Shown here: in pieces, positions 22,741 to 34,205 of the stretch
Layout: each line of letters opens with the position of its first letter
Numbering within the stretch: position 1 is the first letter of the stretch
Notes under the pieces: model-generated
The model's database searches: none
The model's input: only the letters and a program-made list of their open reading frames with translations
Told to the model about the DNA's origin: nothing
Source of the DNA: Lentinus brumalis
Lineage: Eukaryota > Basidiomycota > Agaricomycetes > Polyporales > Polyporaceae
DNA: 64,000 bases
Assembly: GCA_001792895.1 (NCBI GenBank)
Contig: MARA01000010.1
Span: forward strand, 992,001 to 1,056,000
Direction of reading: 5' to 3'
Program-made: the position numbers and the translations under genes

Positions 22741-25700
22741 TAGAGTCGGAGGGGCAGGGAGGAACAAGGACCGCGAATATCAATGATCAAGCTCAAGCAG
22801 GAGACGCGTGTGAAGATGCAGCACAGGCAGCCGAACAAGAGTGGGCTGGCGCGTACGAGAAAGCAAGACCGCGCAGGAGACAAGAGCAGTGCAGGGCGCA
22901 AGATGGGGGGCAGCCCGCGCAGCAGCGGCGTGCTTTATAGCGGGGCTCGCGGCGGACGTCGACAGGCCCCGAGCGACGGGAGAAGATCAGAGTTCTGGCG
23001 GGGGAGGAGGCGGGGAGCACGTCGGGCTCGAAGAAGGATGCATGGATCTGGACCGAGGCGAGTGTATATTGCCATCGTCCGCGGATCCTGACGCGAGCCT
23101 GCGCATTCAGGCCACCCCGCAGCTTCGCGCGCCCTGCCATATGCACCTCCTCCGTCTCGGCATGGGAACTCCTCCATCCGGCCCCTTCTTCGTCGCCGTC
23201 CACACGGCGCCAACGCCAGCTCATTCGCTGCGACACCGGGACGAGCGGACTGTCCCCGCCGCCAAAGCAGCTCCTTCGTCCAGGTCGTGCGCGGGTCGTA
23301 CCTCGAGGCCGAGGTTCACGGCGCTTGCAGCGACGTGTAACCATACCGCGGTGTTTGCGTTCCGGAGTGTTCAATTCGCGGCGGACGGATTGTGTGCAGC
23401 GCCCAGGCCGACGCACAGAGAGGCCGCTGTCCACGCGAGGGCCTCCGTAGATGTCAGAGTCTATTCATAGCGAGACCAGGCAGATTGCGCAAAGGCGGAG
23501 GCGTCAAGAACAAGTGGGAATCCCCGAAGGAACTGTGGTTGCCGTATCCGGACACGCCCTGAGTGTTCCCACGCCACGACGCCGGCATTTGCCGACCGAA
23601 CCTTGTCGCTGTCCCGACGGTGAACTGCCTCCGAGTCGGACCGTCGTCGCATGCTCAGCTGCATTCCGCGCAACGTGCTACGACTCCAGTGTCCTCGTGC
23701 AGACTACATTCTCCGGGGTCGCTCGCGCATGCCGCGGCGGCGGCGGTGCTGCCATCGTCCGCCATCCAGGGTCTTTTCGCAATTGCATCTCGTGAATCTG
23801 CCGGCGGCCGTGCTCTCTTCCCCGTCGGGTCGCCCCATTGCCTTTCTCGCACTGCCGATGATGCCTGTGAAGGGCTTCTCCGACCTACACTCAATGCACG
23901 ACAGGATGCGACAATCTGCCGTTCCTTGGACGTCGCCCGCAGCGTTCTGAATCGCCTTAGAAGCTTCAGTCTGATCGGCCTCTACCTCGACCCTGTACCA
24001 CCCTCTCCTTCGCGGCTGGCCGCCCACGAAAACTTCTCCTTCGACCGTCAGGGAGAACCACGTTAGTACGTGCAACTGCACGCGTCGCCCCCTGAGTGCA
24101 GGGCTCGCGGGCTTGCCCTGTCGATGCAGCGCTGACCCTGAGAAAGAGCCTCCGCAGAAGCACACAGATCGATCATTAGTGTACGACGCCGCCAATATCT
24201 CGCGGATCGGGACGTCCGACGTCTAATCGGTAGCAGCGCGATTCTAGGGCGCCGACACCGGGGTCTGTTCAAACCGACGCAGGTGCCAGAGCTTGTTCGT
24301 GTGGGTATGACGACCTCGTTCGCTCGCTGTCCTGCTCCCTTCCTCCAGTCGGCAGCTGCACCCCGACGGACGTACCTACGGCCGATATAACACCACTTTT
24401 ACGTGCACAGAACAATAGGGCACCAGCGAGGAACGCACGAGTCGCAAAACCAGACCGCATGCGAGCAATCGTCGAGGGAACCGCGCTCTCCCAGCGCATG
24501 CACACACGCGTGCTCGCTTCCGTCTTCCGTGCCCGCCGTGTTGCTGGACGGAAACGCCTCGTACAGTATAACGTCTCCAGTCCTGGAGCATCACACACCC
24601 CAGCTTCCCCCGGCGCCAGCAGGTGCGTGTGCGAACCCATTCCGTTGCACAATGAACGCGGGTTTGACTCACGAGGACACGCAGGCTGCTCGATGCGCCC
24701 CAGGCGGTATACCCACCCCGAGAGCACAGGGCGTGGATCTCCGAGTCATTCACCGTATCGCACGCCTTCTCGACACCTACATACGCGTCTGACTCCCCTT
24801 CACCTTCCCAGGTTCCCTCCCCGCACGGCAGCCATACATACTTGCCCTCCCGTCAGCGACGCGGCCCCTGCGCCCACTGGCAGGTCCTTCCTGCGCGACA
24901 GGCTCCGAGTCGGGAGCCCCCGGGCATGACGTGCGTCGACGCGCCGCCAGTCACCAGGTGAGCACCGTCTCCGACTGCCTCGAAGCCTCGAAGCCCCGGG
25001 CGGCAGATGCGACGAGCTGTGGCGGTTACGTGTCCGTGTCCGCGTCCGTGTCAGAGTCTCCTGCCCCAGCACCGTACTTACGCGTGACGGACGCCCGCCT
25101 GCATCAGAATTACCGTGCTGCATGGTCCTCATCAGGACGACTCCGAGCAGCCGGCATGTTGCGGCCGCCGGCGCATATTATGCGCTCGCATCGCGGAGTG
25201 CAGGACGAGATCCTGATATCGGGCGGGGCACACTGTATCGTGCACTGGCAGTGGCACTGTGCACACTGGCAGGGTCATCAGCTGCGCACGGACCGCCACT
25301 GTCCTCGAGTACATTCATTGATTCAACGTGCGCCCCTCTGGCTCGGGCGCGCCCAGCGCGTAGGCGTGTGTCGCGACTCGTGTTCGTGTCCGTGTGCGTG
25401 CGCAATGCCAATGCCTCGTTGTGTCGGTTGCTGCGCTTATGCATGGACTGGACTCCATGGCGCCTTTCCTGCGTCCAAGCGGCAGCGCGTCGCAGATGTG
25501 TTGCGCTGACGCGGTTAATTCGAATTTGTGTACACACATGTTCTTTGTCAGATTGTTACTGTATCCGAGGCACCGCCACTGCATTTGCGCAAACATGGCT
25601 ACATATACTTACGCGCGCGACGCATCGAAGGAATAGATGGGCACAGTGACACAGGACATCGCTCGTTGCGCGGTGCGCGGTGCGTTCGCGGAGGACGTCG

Positions 25701-26833
25701 TGTCATGACGTCGCACAGACGGTCCGGGCTGGGTCAGGGAAGGAGAAGACCTGCAGGAGAAGACACCGTGACGAGCGATCACAGTGCATTCTATCACTGG
25801 TCTTCGCGTTTCGACGTCAACCACAATCCTGTGCCTCAGGCCTCGGGCCTCGTGAGCGAGCGTGCGCCGCGGACAATGCGAGTTAAGCGTGTCTTGTGCC
25901 AAATGTCGCCCGGTGCGTTTCGCCGACATCTGCGAGTCACGATGTGGTCGTGATTTCGCAGGCGCGGGGTGCTGGGACGGGACGCCGAGTGGGTACTGTA
26001 TCTCTGTTGGATGCACGGGATAGAGATATAGATGCTGGATCCACTCCGGTGTGCGTTGTCAGGCGACAAGGACGAGTCAGCTCAGTGCAGCTCATGATCA
26101 GGGGGGCTGTCTTGGGCTAGATCTGTCGCCGCGGCCAGTGTCCAGCAATACAGGCGGCAGTCGAGCATGAGCCACATATCACATATCAGGAGTCCGCGCG
26201 AGCAGTCGAGCGAACGGCAGTTGCGCTCGAGAGATTCAACAATCGACAATAGATGACCAAAACCACTTAATCGCACTCCATCACGATGTCGGAAGGTGGA
26301 TCGAGCTGCCTACAGCCGCTAGCCTGCAGTTGCCAGTGTTCAGTTGGTCTCGGTTGCGGTCGCAACAGGGTGGCGAGAACCCCGGAGGGCCATGAAGCTG
26401 TCCATTGGGAGTGGGCGTCGGCGGGATGTTGGGTGTTCTGTATGACACGCCGCAGCTCGAGTGCGCTTTCCGGTACTCGTGCGTGAAGAACGGCTGTTGA
26501 CGTTGAGGGGTCGGGGATCCCGGCAATGGATGAATCGTAACCTCCGGAGGACAAGATACTGCCCTCTAAACAGAGTTAGCTCTGATCTCGATACTACCTG
26601 ATCGCAGTCGCATGCGCAGTGACTGACGCCGACGAGTCACTTCGTGGGCCGCAGGTGTCGACGACGATAGAGAACTTGCGACGACGTCCACTCTCAAAGG
26701 TTTACTGGCACGCATAGGTGAGGCTTCTCTGCGGGACTTGGTGGGCTACCATGTGCACCGGCTGACAATAGCTCCACTGCGCCACGACATACCTGCATAG
26801 AGGCTGCCTGTCCTTCTGCACACCCTCGCAGCC
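22741..26833. promoter_or_regulatory. long gene-poor region upstream of the Mei2-like gene
   Basis: About 4.1 kb separate the Mei2-like start (minus) from the GNAT start (plus), in a window where most gaps are below 1 kb. Many long open frames exist on both strands because of the high GC content, but none shows a domain or a consistent splice chain. The interval may hold an extended promoter, long 5' UTRs or non-coding transcripts. A Pro-rich frame on the minus strand at 26281-26526 looks somewhat protein-like but could not be assigned. Confidence 0.4.
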
Positions 26834-27472
26834 ATGACGGACACAAACTTCTACATCGAGACCGCACGCCTCTACATCTCCTACTTCCAGCCGGCACTCG
26901 ACAGCCACTGCGACTTCCTCGTGAAGCTCTACAACACCCCGGAGTTCATCGCGACGTGCGGCCGCCTGTCCGTCACGACGCGCGAGATCGCGCGCGACCG
27001 CCTCTCCACACGCTTCGTCGCCGACCACGAGCGGAACGGGTACGGGATCTACCTCGTGAGCCGCAAGCCGACCGGGGACGGGGACGCCGCCCCGGCAGGG
27101 GACGCGCCGTTCCAGGACAAGCTCGCACGCTGCACGCTCGTCGGGACCGTGTCGCTGCTGCGCGGGAGCGACGCGGCGACGGCGTACACGATTCCCGATC
27201 TGGGGTTCGCGATCCTCCCGGAGGAGATGCGGAAGGGGTACGCGAAGGAGGCGTCGGAAGGGCTGTTGAACTACGTGAAGCGCGAGATGGGCATGGACGT
27301 CGTGCTGGGCATGTTTGATCCGACGAACGAGGGCTCGAGAGGCGTGTTCAGGAGCTTGGGGTTCGAGGACCGGGGGGTCAGGAGGTTGGAGGTGTTTGGG
27401 AACATTCAAGGCGAGGTTTGGATCTCGCCAGGCGGGGCGAAGGACTTGTCCGTGTACAATTTGAACACATAG
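26834..27472 (+). CDS. GNAT-family N-acetyltransferase (RimJ/RimL-like)
   Basis: A single exon of 212 residues begins at ATG 26834 in good context (cagccATGA). The fold is that of GCN5-related acetyltransferases of the Acetyltransf_3 type: an N-terminal strand TARLYISYF, a central IPDLGFAILPEE strand, and the acetyl-CoA pyrophosphate loop in RKGYAKEA. Then come GLLNYVKREMGMDVVLGMFD and the typical NEGSRGVFRSLGFEDRG near the end. Such enzymes transfer acetyl from acetyl-CoA to an amine, often a protein N-terminus or a small molecule. The substrate cannot be inferred here. The gene is unusually GC-rich in its third codon positions compared with its neighbours. Confidence 0.85.
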   Translation: MTDTNFYIETARLYISYFQPALDSHCDFLVKLYNTPEFIATCGRLSVTTREIARDRLSTRFVADHERNGYGIYLVSRKPTGDGDAAPAGDAPFQDKLARCTLVGTVSLLRGSDAATAYTIPDLGFAILPEEMRKGYAKEASEGLLNYVKREMGMDVVLGMFDPTNEGSRGVFRSLGFEDRGVRRLEVFGNIQGEVWISPGGAKDLSVYNLNT

Positions 27473-27755
27473 GCAGCACGAGTATATGCCGTTCGCATAT
27501 TCACTCCGCGGAGCCAACGAGCCAACGAAGTCTCGCGATACGTTCGTGGTGGTGGGAGCAGACCGAGCGATGGACGTCGGACTTCCATGTCTTTGAACGC
27601 CAGTGAACGGCGCGCCGCTGGCAGTCGGCCCGGGCCCTGCCCTCCGGAACGGGTACGCGCCGTTGGAGGCAGCCTCAGACCAGGTGGAGGTGCACCTTTG
27701 AACTTGACCTCGATCGTCCCGACTCCCGACGACTGAAGTTCTGACTGCTTCGAAC

Positions 27756-28831
27756 ATGGCTATCAGGCTTGTGACCTTCGACGCTCTGCACACTCTAATA
27801 ACTCCGCGGCTGCCCATCTACGTGCAGTACTCGCAGACGTTTGAACCGTATCTCGGCGTCCTCGACCCCGATGCGCTGAAGCGCTCCTTCAAGATTGGTA
27901 CATCATGATGCTTGCGCCCTCCCATCCGTATCGACGCTGAAGTCCATTGAAAACACTGGATGCTTGTTCATCACCGGGCATAAGCTTTGAAGCAAGTGCA
28001 GCAGGAACAGCCTGTGTACCGCGGAGGTGCAGAGGAATGGTGGGGAGATGTGATCAGGAGGACGGCTGTAGGTGCCGGAGCAGATCCCAAAGGTGCGTAC
28101 CGGTCTCGTGCATTGAACATTTACAAGTCTAGATCCTCATAGGTTGGTAGTGGTGGATAGCTCGCTGGGAGAGATCGTTCCGCGGCTACTCAAACGCTTC
28201 TCTTCGCGCGAAGGATACAAGCTCTTCGATGACTCGCTCCCCACACGTACGGCATCTGCTCTGTTGCATATCATACCTTCCATCTCATCTGCAACCCAAT
28301 CTGCGTGGGCTTGTTGTTGTTTACACAGTGAAGCGGCTGAGAGAACTCAACATTCGCACCGGTATCATCAGCAACACAGATGCCCGCATGCGTTGGTTGC
28401 TTCGCGCGCCGTGAGGTGCTTCTCGATGCTGATAAACCTTGTAGGTGCCGTTATTGAAGACCTAGACGTGATGCCCTACCTGGACACGGTGTTACTGAGC
28501 GAGGAGGAAGGCGTCGAGAAGCCTTCATGCGCCATCTTCCAGCGCGCATGCGAGCGATTGGGTATCAAGCCCGAGGAGACTCTGCACGTCGGAGACGAAC
28601 TCGACTGGTGAGGACACACCTGCAGCCCGTATCCGACAAGGTCATGTTGACAGGTCCCTTTTCAGCGACTACCAAGGCGCCAAGGCGTGCGGCTTGAAAG
28701 CTTTGCTTGTGCGGAGACCAGGTCCAGAGGGTGAGGGTGAACACAAAGAGGCGGGTGAAGACTTGACGGGCGTGCAGGTCGTCCCAGAGATGTCTAGAGT
28801 CGTAGACTTGATCCAACAGCGCAAGGTTTAG
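27756..28831 (+). CDS. HAD-superfamily hydrolase (HDHD3-like)
   Basis: Six exons (27756-27897, 27985-28092, 28151-28246, 28329-28391, 28445-28607, 28666-28831) give 245 residues. The four HAD motifs are all present. Motif I is VTFDALHTL (nucleophile Asp; the usual second Asp is Ala, as in many fungal HDHD3-like proteins). Motif II is GIISNTDAR, the motif III Lys is in EEGVEKPS, and motif IV is HVGDELDCDYQGAKACG. A cap-domain helix region (ALKQVQQEQPVYRGGAEEWW) lies between motifs I and II. The enzymes are phosphatases or dehalogenases; no substrate can be named. Two splice acceptors at exons 3 and 6 have nearby alternatives that would break the frame, so the chosen sites are supported by frame continuity. 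Confidence 0.85.
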
Positions 28832-28933
28832 AGCGAAACGGGCAGAATAGCATCCGAAAGCGATTAAGGAGGGTGTTATACAGCGGTGAATACGATATGG
28901 GGAGCAAGGGCATCGAGGAGCAAAGGGACGAGA

Positions 28934-29384
28934 TCATACCCTCGTGACAGTCTTTTCCCCTACTGTGACCACATCCTCCAGCTTCTCGCCAATCTTCAAC
29001 GATGTCCATCGGATGACCTGGGGGTCGTGTCGCATCATTTTGTTCAGAGAACGCAAGGTATTCGGTGAGGCGTCGAACTGCATGGTCCAGTAACTGCAAA
29101 GGGACGTGTTACGACTTGCGCACTTCCAGAATGTGAAAGACCACGCACTCTCCGATTGTATGGAACTGGTTAGATCCCCGCATGCGTTGTGGAAGCGTGC
29201 GGGTGCCCCATGAGTTGAGCCCGCGTACCACACCGCCGTTATCGAGAACGTGGGTCGCCGCCCGGGTAACGAGAGCCTTTATATGTTCCTATGGGGCGGA
29301 GTCAGAGATAGTTCTGGGTACAGTACAGGAACTTACATATTTTGGGTAATGTGCCGCGATGCATACCAGCTGGTAGAAGGGCAT
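28934..29384 (-). CDS. MRP17: mitochondrial small-subunit ribosomal protein bS6m
   Basis: Three exons in transcript order (29337-29384, 29149-29288, 28934-29093) encode 115 residues. The start MPFYQLVCIAAHY is typical of mitochondrial S6. It is followed by VLDNGGVVRGLNSWGTRTLP and the hallmark YWTMQFDASPNTLRSLNKMM plus RHDPQVIRWTSLKIGEKLED. The protein belongs to the mitoribosomal small subunit, where S6 pairs with S18. The length matches the family. The gene converges on the HAD hydrolase (102 bp apart) and diverges from SND1 with a 199-bp shared promoter region. Confidence 0.9.
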
Positions 29385-29583
29385 AGTGGCGACTGCAGAA
29401 GGAGGTCAACTGGAGGTCAGGCTCGACAACGAGCAAGCTCAATGCAGCGTGGGAAATGCCACGTGCCAGACCAGCAAGTGAATCTGATGTCTTTCCGCTG
29501 CCGCTGCCAGCTCGCCCACTCTGCTCCTTTGCTTCTCCTGTATCTACTCTGGCTTGCATCTAACGGCATATCTTGTTTCAGCC

Positions 29584-32500
29584 ATGGCTATGAAAGCGGT
29601 GAGAGGAATGTGCTATGTAGCAAGCGGAATAGAGAGGCTGACGAGGAATGCGTGCCGGTGAACGCAGATCGTGAAATGTAAGTACGCAACGCTCCATCCA
29701 TCAGCCGGAGCCCAGTCCTGAATGTCGTGGAGTAACTAGCCGTGATCTCTGGCGATTCTCTTCTATTGCGCGGAAGCCCCGGACCTCAAGGACAACTTCC
29801 TAAGGAGCGGTATGTGGTCGTGTGTGTAGCATAGGGTCGTGTGCGAGAGCACTGAGCGCGCTTTCCAGTGTGCTGCATCTCGCGGATGTCCAGGCACCGC
29901 GGATGGGCACGTCGACGCGCGAGGACGAGGTGCGTACCACCTAGGCGTCGCGCTGCATCGTATGCCACGCACTCACACACGTTCCCACTCGCGCACCAGG
30001 ACTGGGCATTTGAGTCACGCGAGTTCCTGCGCGCGCTGGTTGTCGGCAAGCCGGTCACGTTCACGTCCACGCACTCCCTCGCTCCCAGCGACGACGTCCC
30101 GCGCGACATTGGTACCGCTGAGGTCAACGGCGTGGACCTTGCGTCGGAGCTCCTCAAGAACGGATGGGCGAAGCTCAAGGAACTGAAGCGTGATCCGACC
30201 GAGGAGGATTTGCGCAAGAGGGAGCTTGAGGCCGAAGCGCGTTCCGCTGGCAAGGGCATCTGGAATCCGCATGGTCCGAAGGTAAGTTGCACATCTTCTA
30301 TGGTACCAGACGCGGCCTCGCATACGCTTCGACGAGCCGATGGACTGACAGGCAGCTTGCCTGTCGAAGCCATATGGATATGCTCTACATCGTGGGCCAC
30401 AGCGAGAACTGTAGAAGTGGAGTTCATTGGACTCCACTGTTCTGCTAGTCCGCCTCTTCGCACGTTAACTGTGTTCTTGTAGGCGCGCACGACCCACTAC
30501 ATGATGCCCACGGACTCTCAAGCCTTCATCACCGAGTGGAAGGGCCAACAGATCGATGGTGCGTCATTTTAGCCCAACGGCGCCGTCGAGGTAGTTCACA
30601 CCGGGTGCTTTAGGTCTTGTCGAGCAAGTCAAGGACGGCTCCACGCTCCGCATCCGTCTTCTCATGCCCGATGGTGATCACCAATTCGTCAACCTTGCGC
30701 TTGCCGGCGTGCGCAGCTCTCGCGTTGCGAGCAAACCGGGCGAGTCTTCGGAACCATGGGCAGAGGAGGTGAGAAGCGCTATAGTGCGAGGTCCCATCCG
30801 TCGCTTACACAGATTCAAGGCCAAATTCTTCACAGAGTCGAGGTTGTTGCAGCGCTATGTCCGTGTTCAACTCCTCTCTCTACCGAATGCGACCGCCACT
30901 CCATTCCAAGCAGGTGCCAATGCCACCGCACCTCCGCCCGCGTCGATCTTCATTGGATCAGGTACGACGCCAGCCTTGATAATCTGGGCTCCACGAGCTG
31001 ACCCGTGCTCTCCGTAGTTCTGCACCCGGCTGGCAATGTAGCCGAGTTCCTAGTCGCAGCGGGTCTTGCTCGCGTGGTCGACTGGCACGCAGGCATGCTC
31101 GCCAGCAGCGGCGGCATGGAGCGTCTCCGCGCCGCTGAAAAGGTTGCGAAGGAGAAGCGTGCATGCCTGTATGCAAACGCGCCCGCACCCTCCGCGAAGT
31201 CTAACGGCACCGCTGTCAATGGCAACACTCGGCAATTCGATGGTACCGTAGTCAGGATATGGAGCGGCGACCAGATCTCTGTCATCGACCGTGACACCGG
31301 CAAGGAGAGGAGGATACAACTCAGCTCGACACGCGGACCGAGGTGAGTCCGACCTTGCGAATTCCATGGCCAGTACTGATCCTGCCGCATCAAGGCTCGC
31401 GGATCCCAAGCAGGCTTACTATGCACAAGAAGCTCGCGAATTCCTCCGTAAACGTCTCATTGGCAAGCACGTCAAGGTCCACGTCGACTTTGTGCGGCCT
31501 CGGGAGGGAGAGTACGAGGAGCGGGAAGCTGCGACCGTCCGTTACGGCGGTCAGAACGCGTATGTGCAGCTCAAGACTACCTTCGAATGACCCTGACATA
31601 ATATCACAGGAACATTGCCGAGCAGCTAATCGAGAAGGGCTTCGCCACCGTTGTGCGCCACAAACGTGACGACGAGGACCGTTCGCCCGAGTACGACAAG
31701 CTGATGGCAGCCGAGCAGGCGTAAGTTCACGGTGCGATTGCGCCTCATTCGTACTAACACATCCGCCTCCGATAGAGCTGCAGCGGAAGGCCGCGGGCTT
31801 CACTCAGGAAAGGAGGTGCCCGCACGGAAAGATCCATTGAACATTTCCGAGGTCAGTTGTCCATGAGTAACTCGTTGGACATGACTGAATTGTTGCATGT
31901 GTTGTAGTCCGCACACCGCGCAACGACTTTCCTGAACGGCTTCAAGCGGATAGGACGCATTCCTGCCGTCGTTGACCGCGTTGCAGCAGGGTCACGATAC
32001 AGGTGTGTGGGACGTGCGGCGATAAGTTCTCACAAGTTGACAATCTCTCAAGGATCTACCTGCCGAAGGACAACCAGGTGCTCACTTTGGTGCTGAGCGG
32101 TATACGTGCTCCACGTACAGCACGCAATGCCTCCGAAGCCAGCGAACCCTTCGGACAGGAGGCGTCGGACTTTGCCACCCTCCGCTACAACCAACGTGAC
32201 GTAGAGATTGAGGTGCACGACACGGACAAGTCTGGCGGCTTCATTGGTGCACTGTACTTGAACAAGACGGAGAACGCTGCTATCACGCTGGTCAAGGAGG
32301 GTCTGGCCACTGTTCACGCGTACTCGGCGGAGAACCTGTCGTGGGCCAAGCAACTGTATGATGCGGAGGTGCGTGTGCTCCTAGCAACGGGAGCGGTCAT
32401 AAGATGCCCATAATGAATCCTCATCGCGTCATTCATTCTACCAGGCCGAGGCTAAGGCGGCGAAGCGCAACGTAAGTCGCTTCCTCCATTCACCGGGGTG

Positions 32501-33371
32501 CTATTCGCTTAGGGAACGTTCCCGCAGATCTGGAAAGACTACGACGAGGAGGCGGAGCAGGCCGCGGAAGTCCCGCAGGAAGACGCTACTGGCCCCCTCA
32601 AGACCGAGTACCTCGATGTTATCGTGAGCGACGTCCGGACGAAGCCAAACTTCTCCTTCTCCGTGCAAATTCTCAACACAGAAGGCATTGCGTCCCTCGA
32701 GAAGCTCATGCGCGAGTTTTCACTGCACCACAAGACCGTCGCTTCGCCGCCGGGCTTCGTCCCCAGAGGCGGCGATCTCGTATCTGCGAAGTTCTCCGAT
32801 GGACAATGGTACCGCGCCAAGGTCCGCCGCGCATCGGCCATCAAGAAGGAAGCTGAGGTCACATTTATTGACTATGGCAACCAAGACACGGTCGCGTTCT
32901 CGAACATCCGTCCGCTCGATCCCAAGTTCCGCTCTCTGCCCGGCCAAGCACACGATGCACGTCTCAGGTACGGCACCCCCATTTTTTAGTGTACGGCATC
33001 TTCTAAATTTTATGCTATCCCGAAGCTTCGTGAAGCTCGTCGCCCCTGAGAGCGAGTATCACGAGGAGGCGGTCGACCGCTTCCGTGCACTTTGCGAGGG
33101 CCGCAAGCTCATTGCGAACGTCGACCAGAGGGAGGGCCAGCTTCTCCACCTTCGCCTCATTGACCCCACCGACTCATCCGCGCAGAACGATCCGTACGCA
33201 TCCGTCAATGTGGACCTCGTCCGTGAGGGTCTGGCGACGATCGACAAGAAGGGCTGCAAGTACCTAGCGTCGTATCCCGGGATGGCGAAGAAATTGCGGG
33301 AGGCGATTGCCACGGCGAAGCGCGACCGCGCGGGCATGTTCGAGTTTGGTGATGTCGAGGAAGACGACTGA
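29584..33371 (+). CDS. SND1: Tudor-staphylococcal nuclease (SND1/TSN)
   Basis: Seventeen exons join to 903 residues, the expected TSN length: 29584-29598, 29668-29677, 29740-29809, 29869-29929, 30000-30281, 30483-30558, 30614-30768, 30820-30961, 31018-31342, 31395-31559, 31610-31720, 31776-31851, 31908-32002, 32053-32368, 32445-32471, 32528-32967 and 33026-33371. Four staphylococcal-nuclease-like repeats are visible ([75 protein letters not shown]). A Tudor domain follows at about residues 715-780 ([18 protein letters not shown]... [10 protein letters not shown]) and then the split fifth SN repeat. Known roles are RNA binding, splicing/stress-granule function and RNA decay. The first coding exon is 15 nt and the second only 10 nt; both are needed to read MAMKAIVKSVISGD. 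Confidence 0.92.
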
Positions 33372-34205
33372 GCGCGATGGACATGCATACCACCTCACTC
33401 GAAGAAGGACGAATATATGACATGTAGGGGGTTGTATCTTGATGTTGTCTTATCATCACAGTGTGATACACGGCTGTCCATTCTTTGGCCAAGTTGTCCA
33501 CGCTGTTTCAAATTGATCGTGCGAGCGGAGTCTCCTTGCACGATGTCCCGATCGCAGCACGAGACGAATGAGTAGCGACGTTCAGGTTCTGAAATATCGG
33601 GCATGGCGGGGCATAGAACAAGTTGTCAATTGCCTCGGGAGAGCCGCCTCAGTGGTCTTGCGGTTGACCCACATCTTGACCCACGACATGTCGGCGTTCC
33701 AATGAGTGTACTTTGGTTCACTAACTTCACTACTCCAAGAAGGGAGACATTCTCATTGCGATACACGGGAGATGTAAGAGTAGTCGAAACGCCACTGTAC
33801 GGCGAGTAACAATCAGCTCGCAAGAGGGTGGCACTTCCTCGATGCATTCTAAGCGCAGCGTCACTAAGCGACGACCGAGGTCTGTAACGTGCACATGTAG
33901 ACGCAGACCATTGGGGGGAGGGGAGGGGAGGGGAGAAGGAGGGCGTAAGGATGGTGAGGCCGCATCTGCGAATTTTAGAAGAAGCAAGGCTGTGCCCTTC
34001 ATATACTTCACAAATCGGGCCATAACCACCGTCAAGGGGAGGTAAGTAGTATCACGTAGTGGAGTATCCCGGCCGGATGATGTCTGCGACTGAGTGCACG
34101 GAAGAGCCATGTGGACGAATTGGACGAACATATCACTCCGCCCGGCCCCACCCAATTCATTCGCCATACGCCATTGCACTGAGAGACTTTCATGATGGGG
34201 AGCGA
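33372..34205. other. intergenic stretch with a G-run cluster
   Basis: This lies downstream of SND1. No gene is supported. Guanine runs at 33913-33934 (one G6 and three G4 separated by single A) could form a G-quadruplex. Confidence 0.45.

Noticed and set aside
23563..24195. Long frames on both strands in the gap upstream of the Mei2-like gene
   Set aside because: High GC gives overlapping long frames on both strands. None has a domain, a coherent splice chain or a good start.
26281..26554. Pro-rich minus-strand frames before the GNAT gene
   Set aside because: Two overlapping frames look partly protein-like, but neither could be linked to other exons or a known family.
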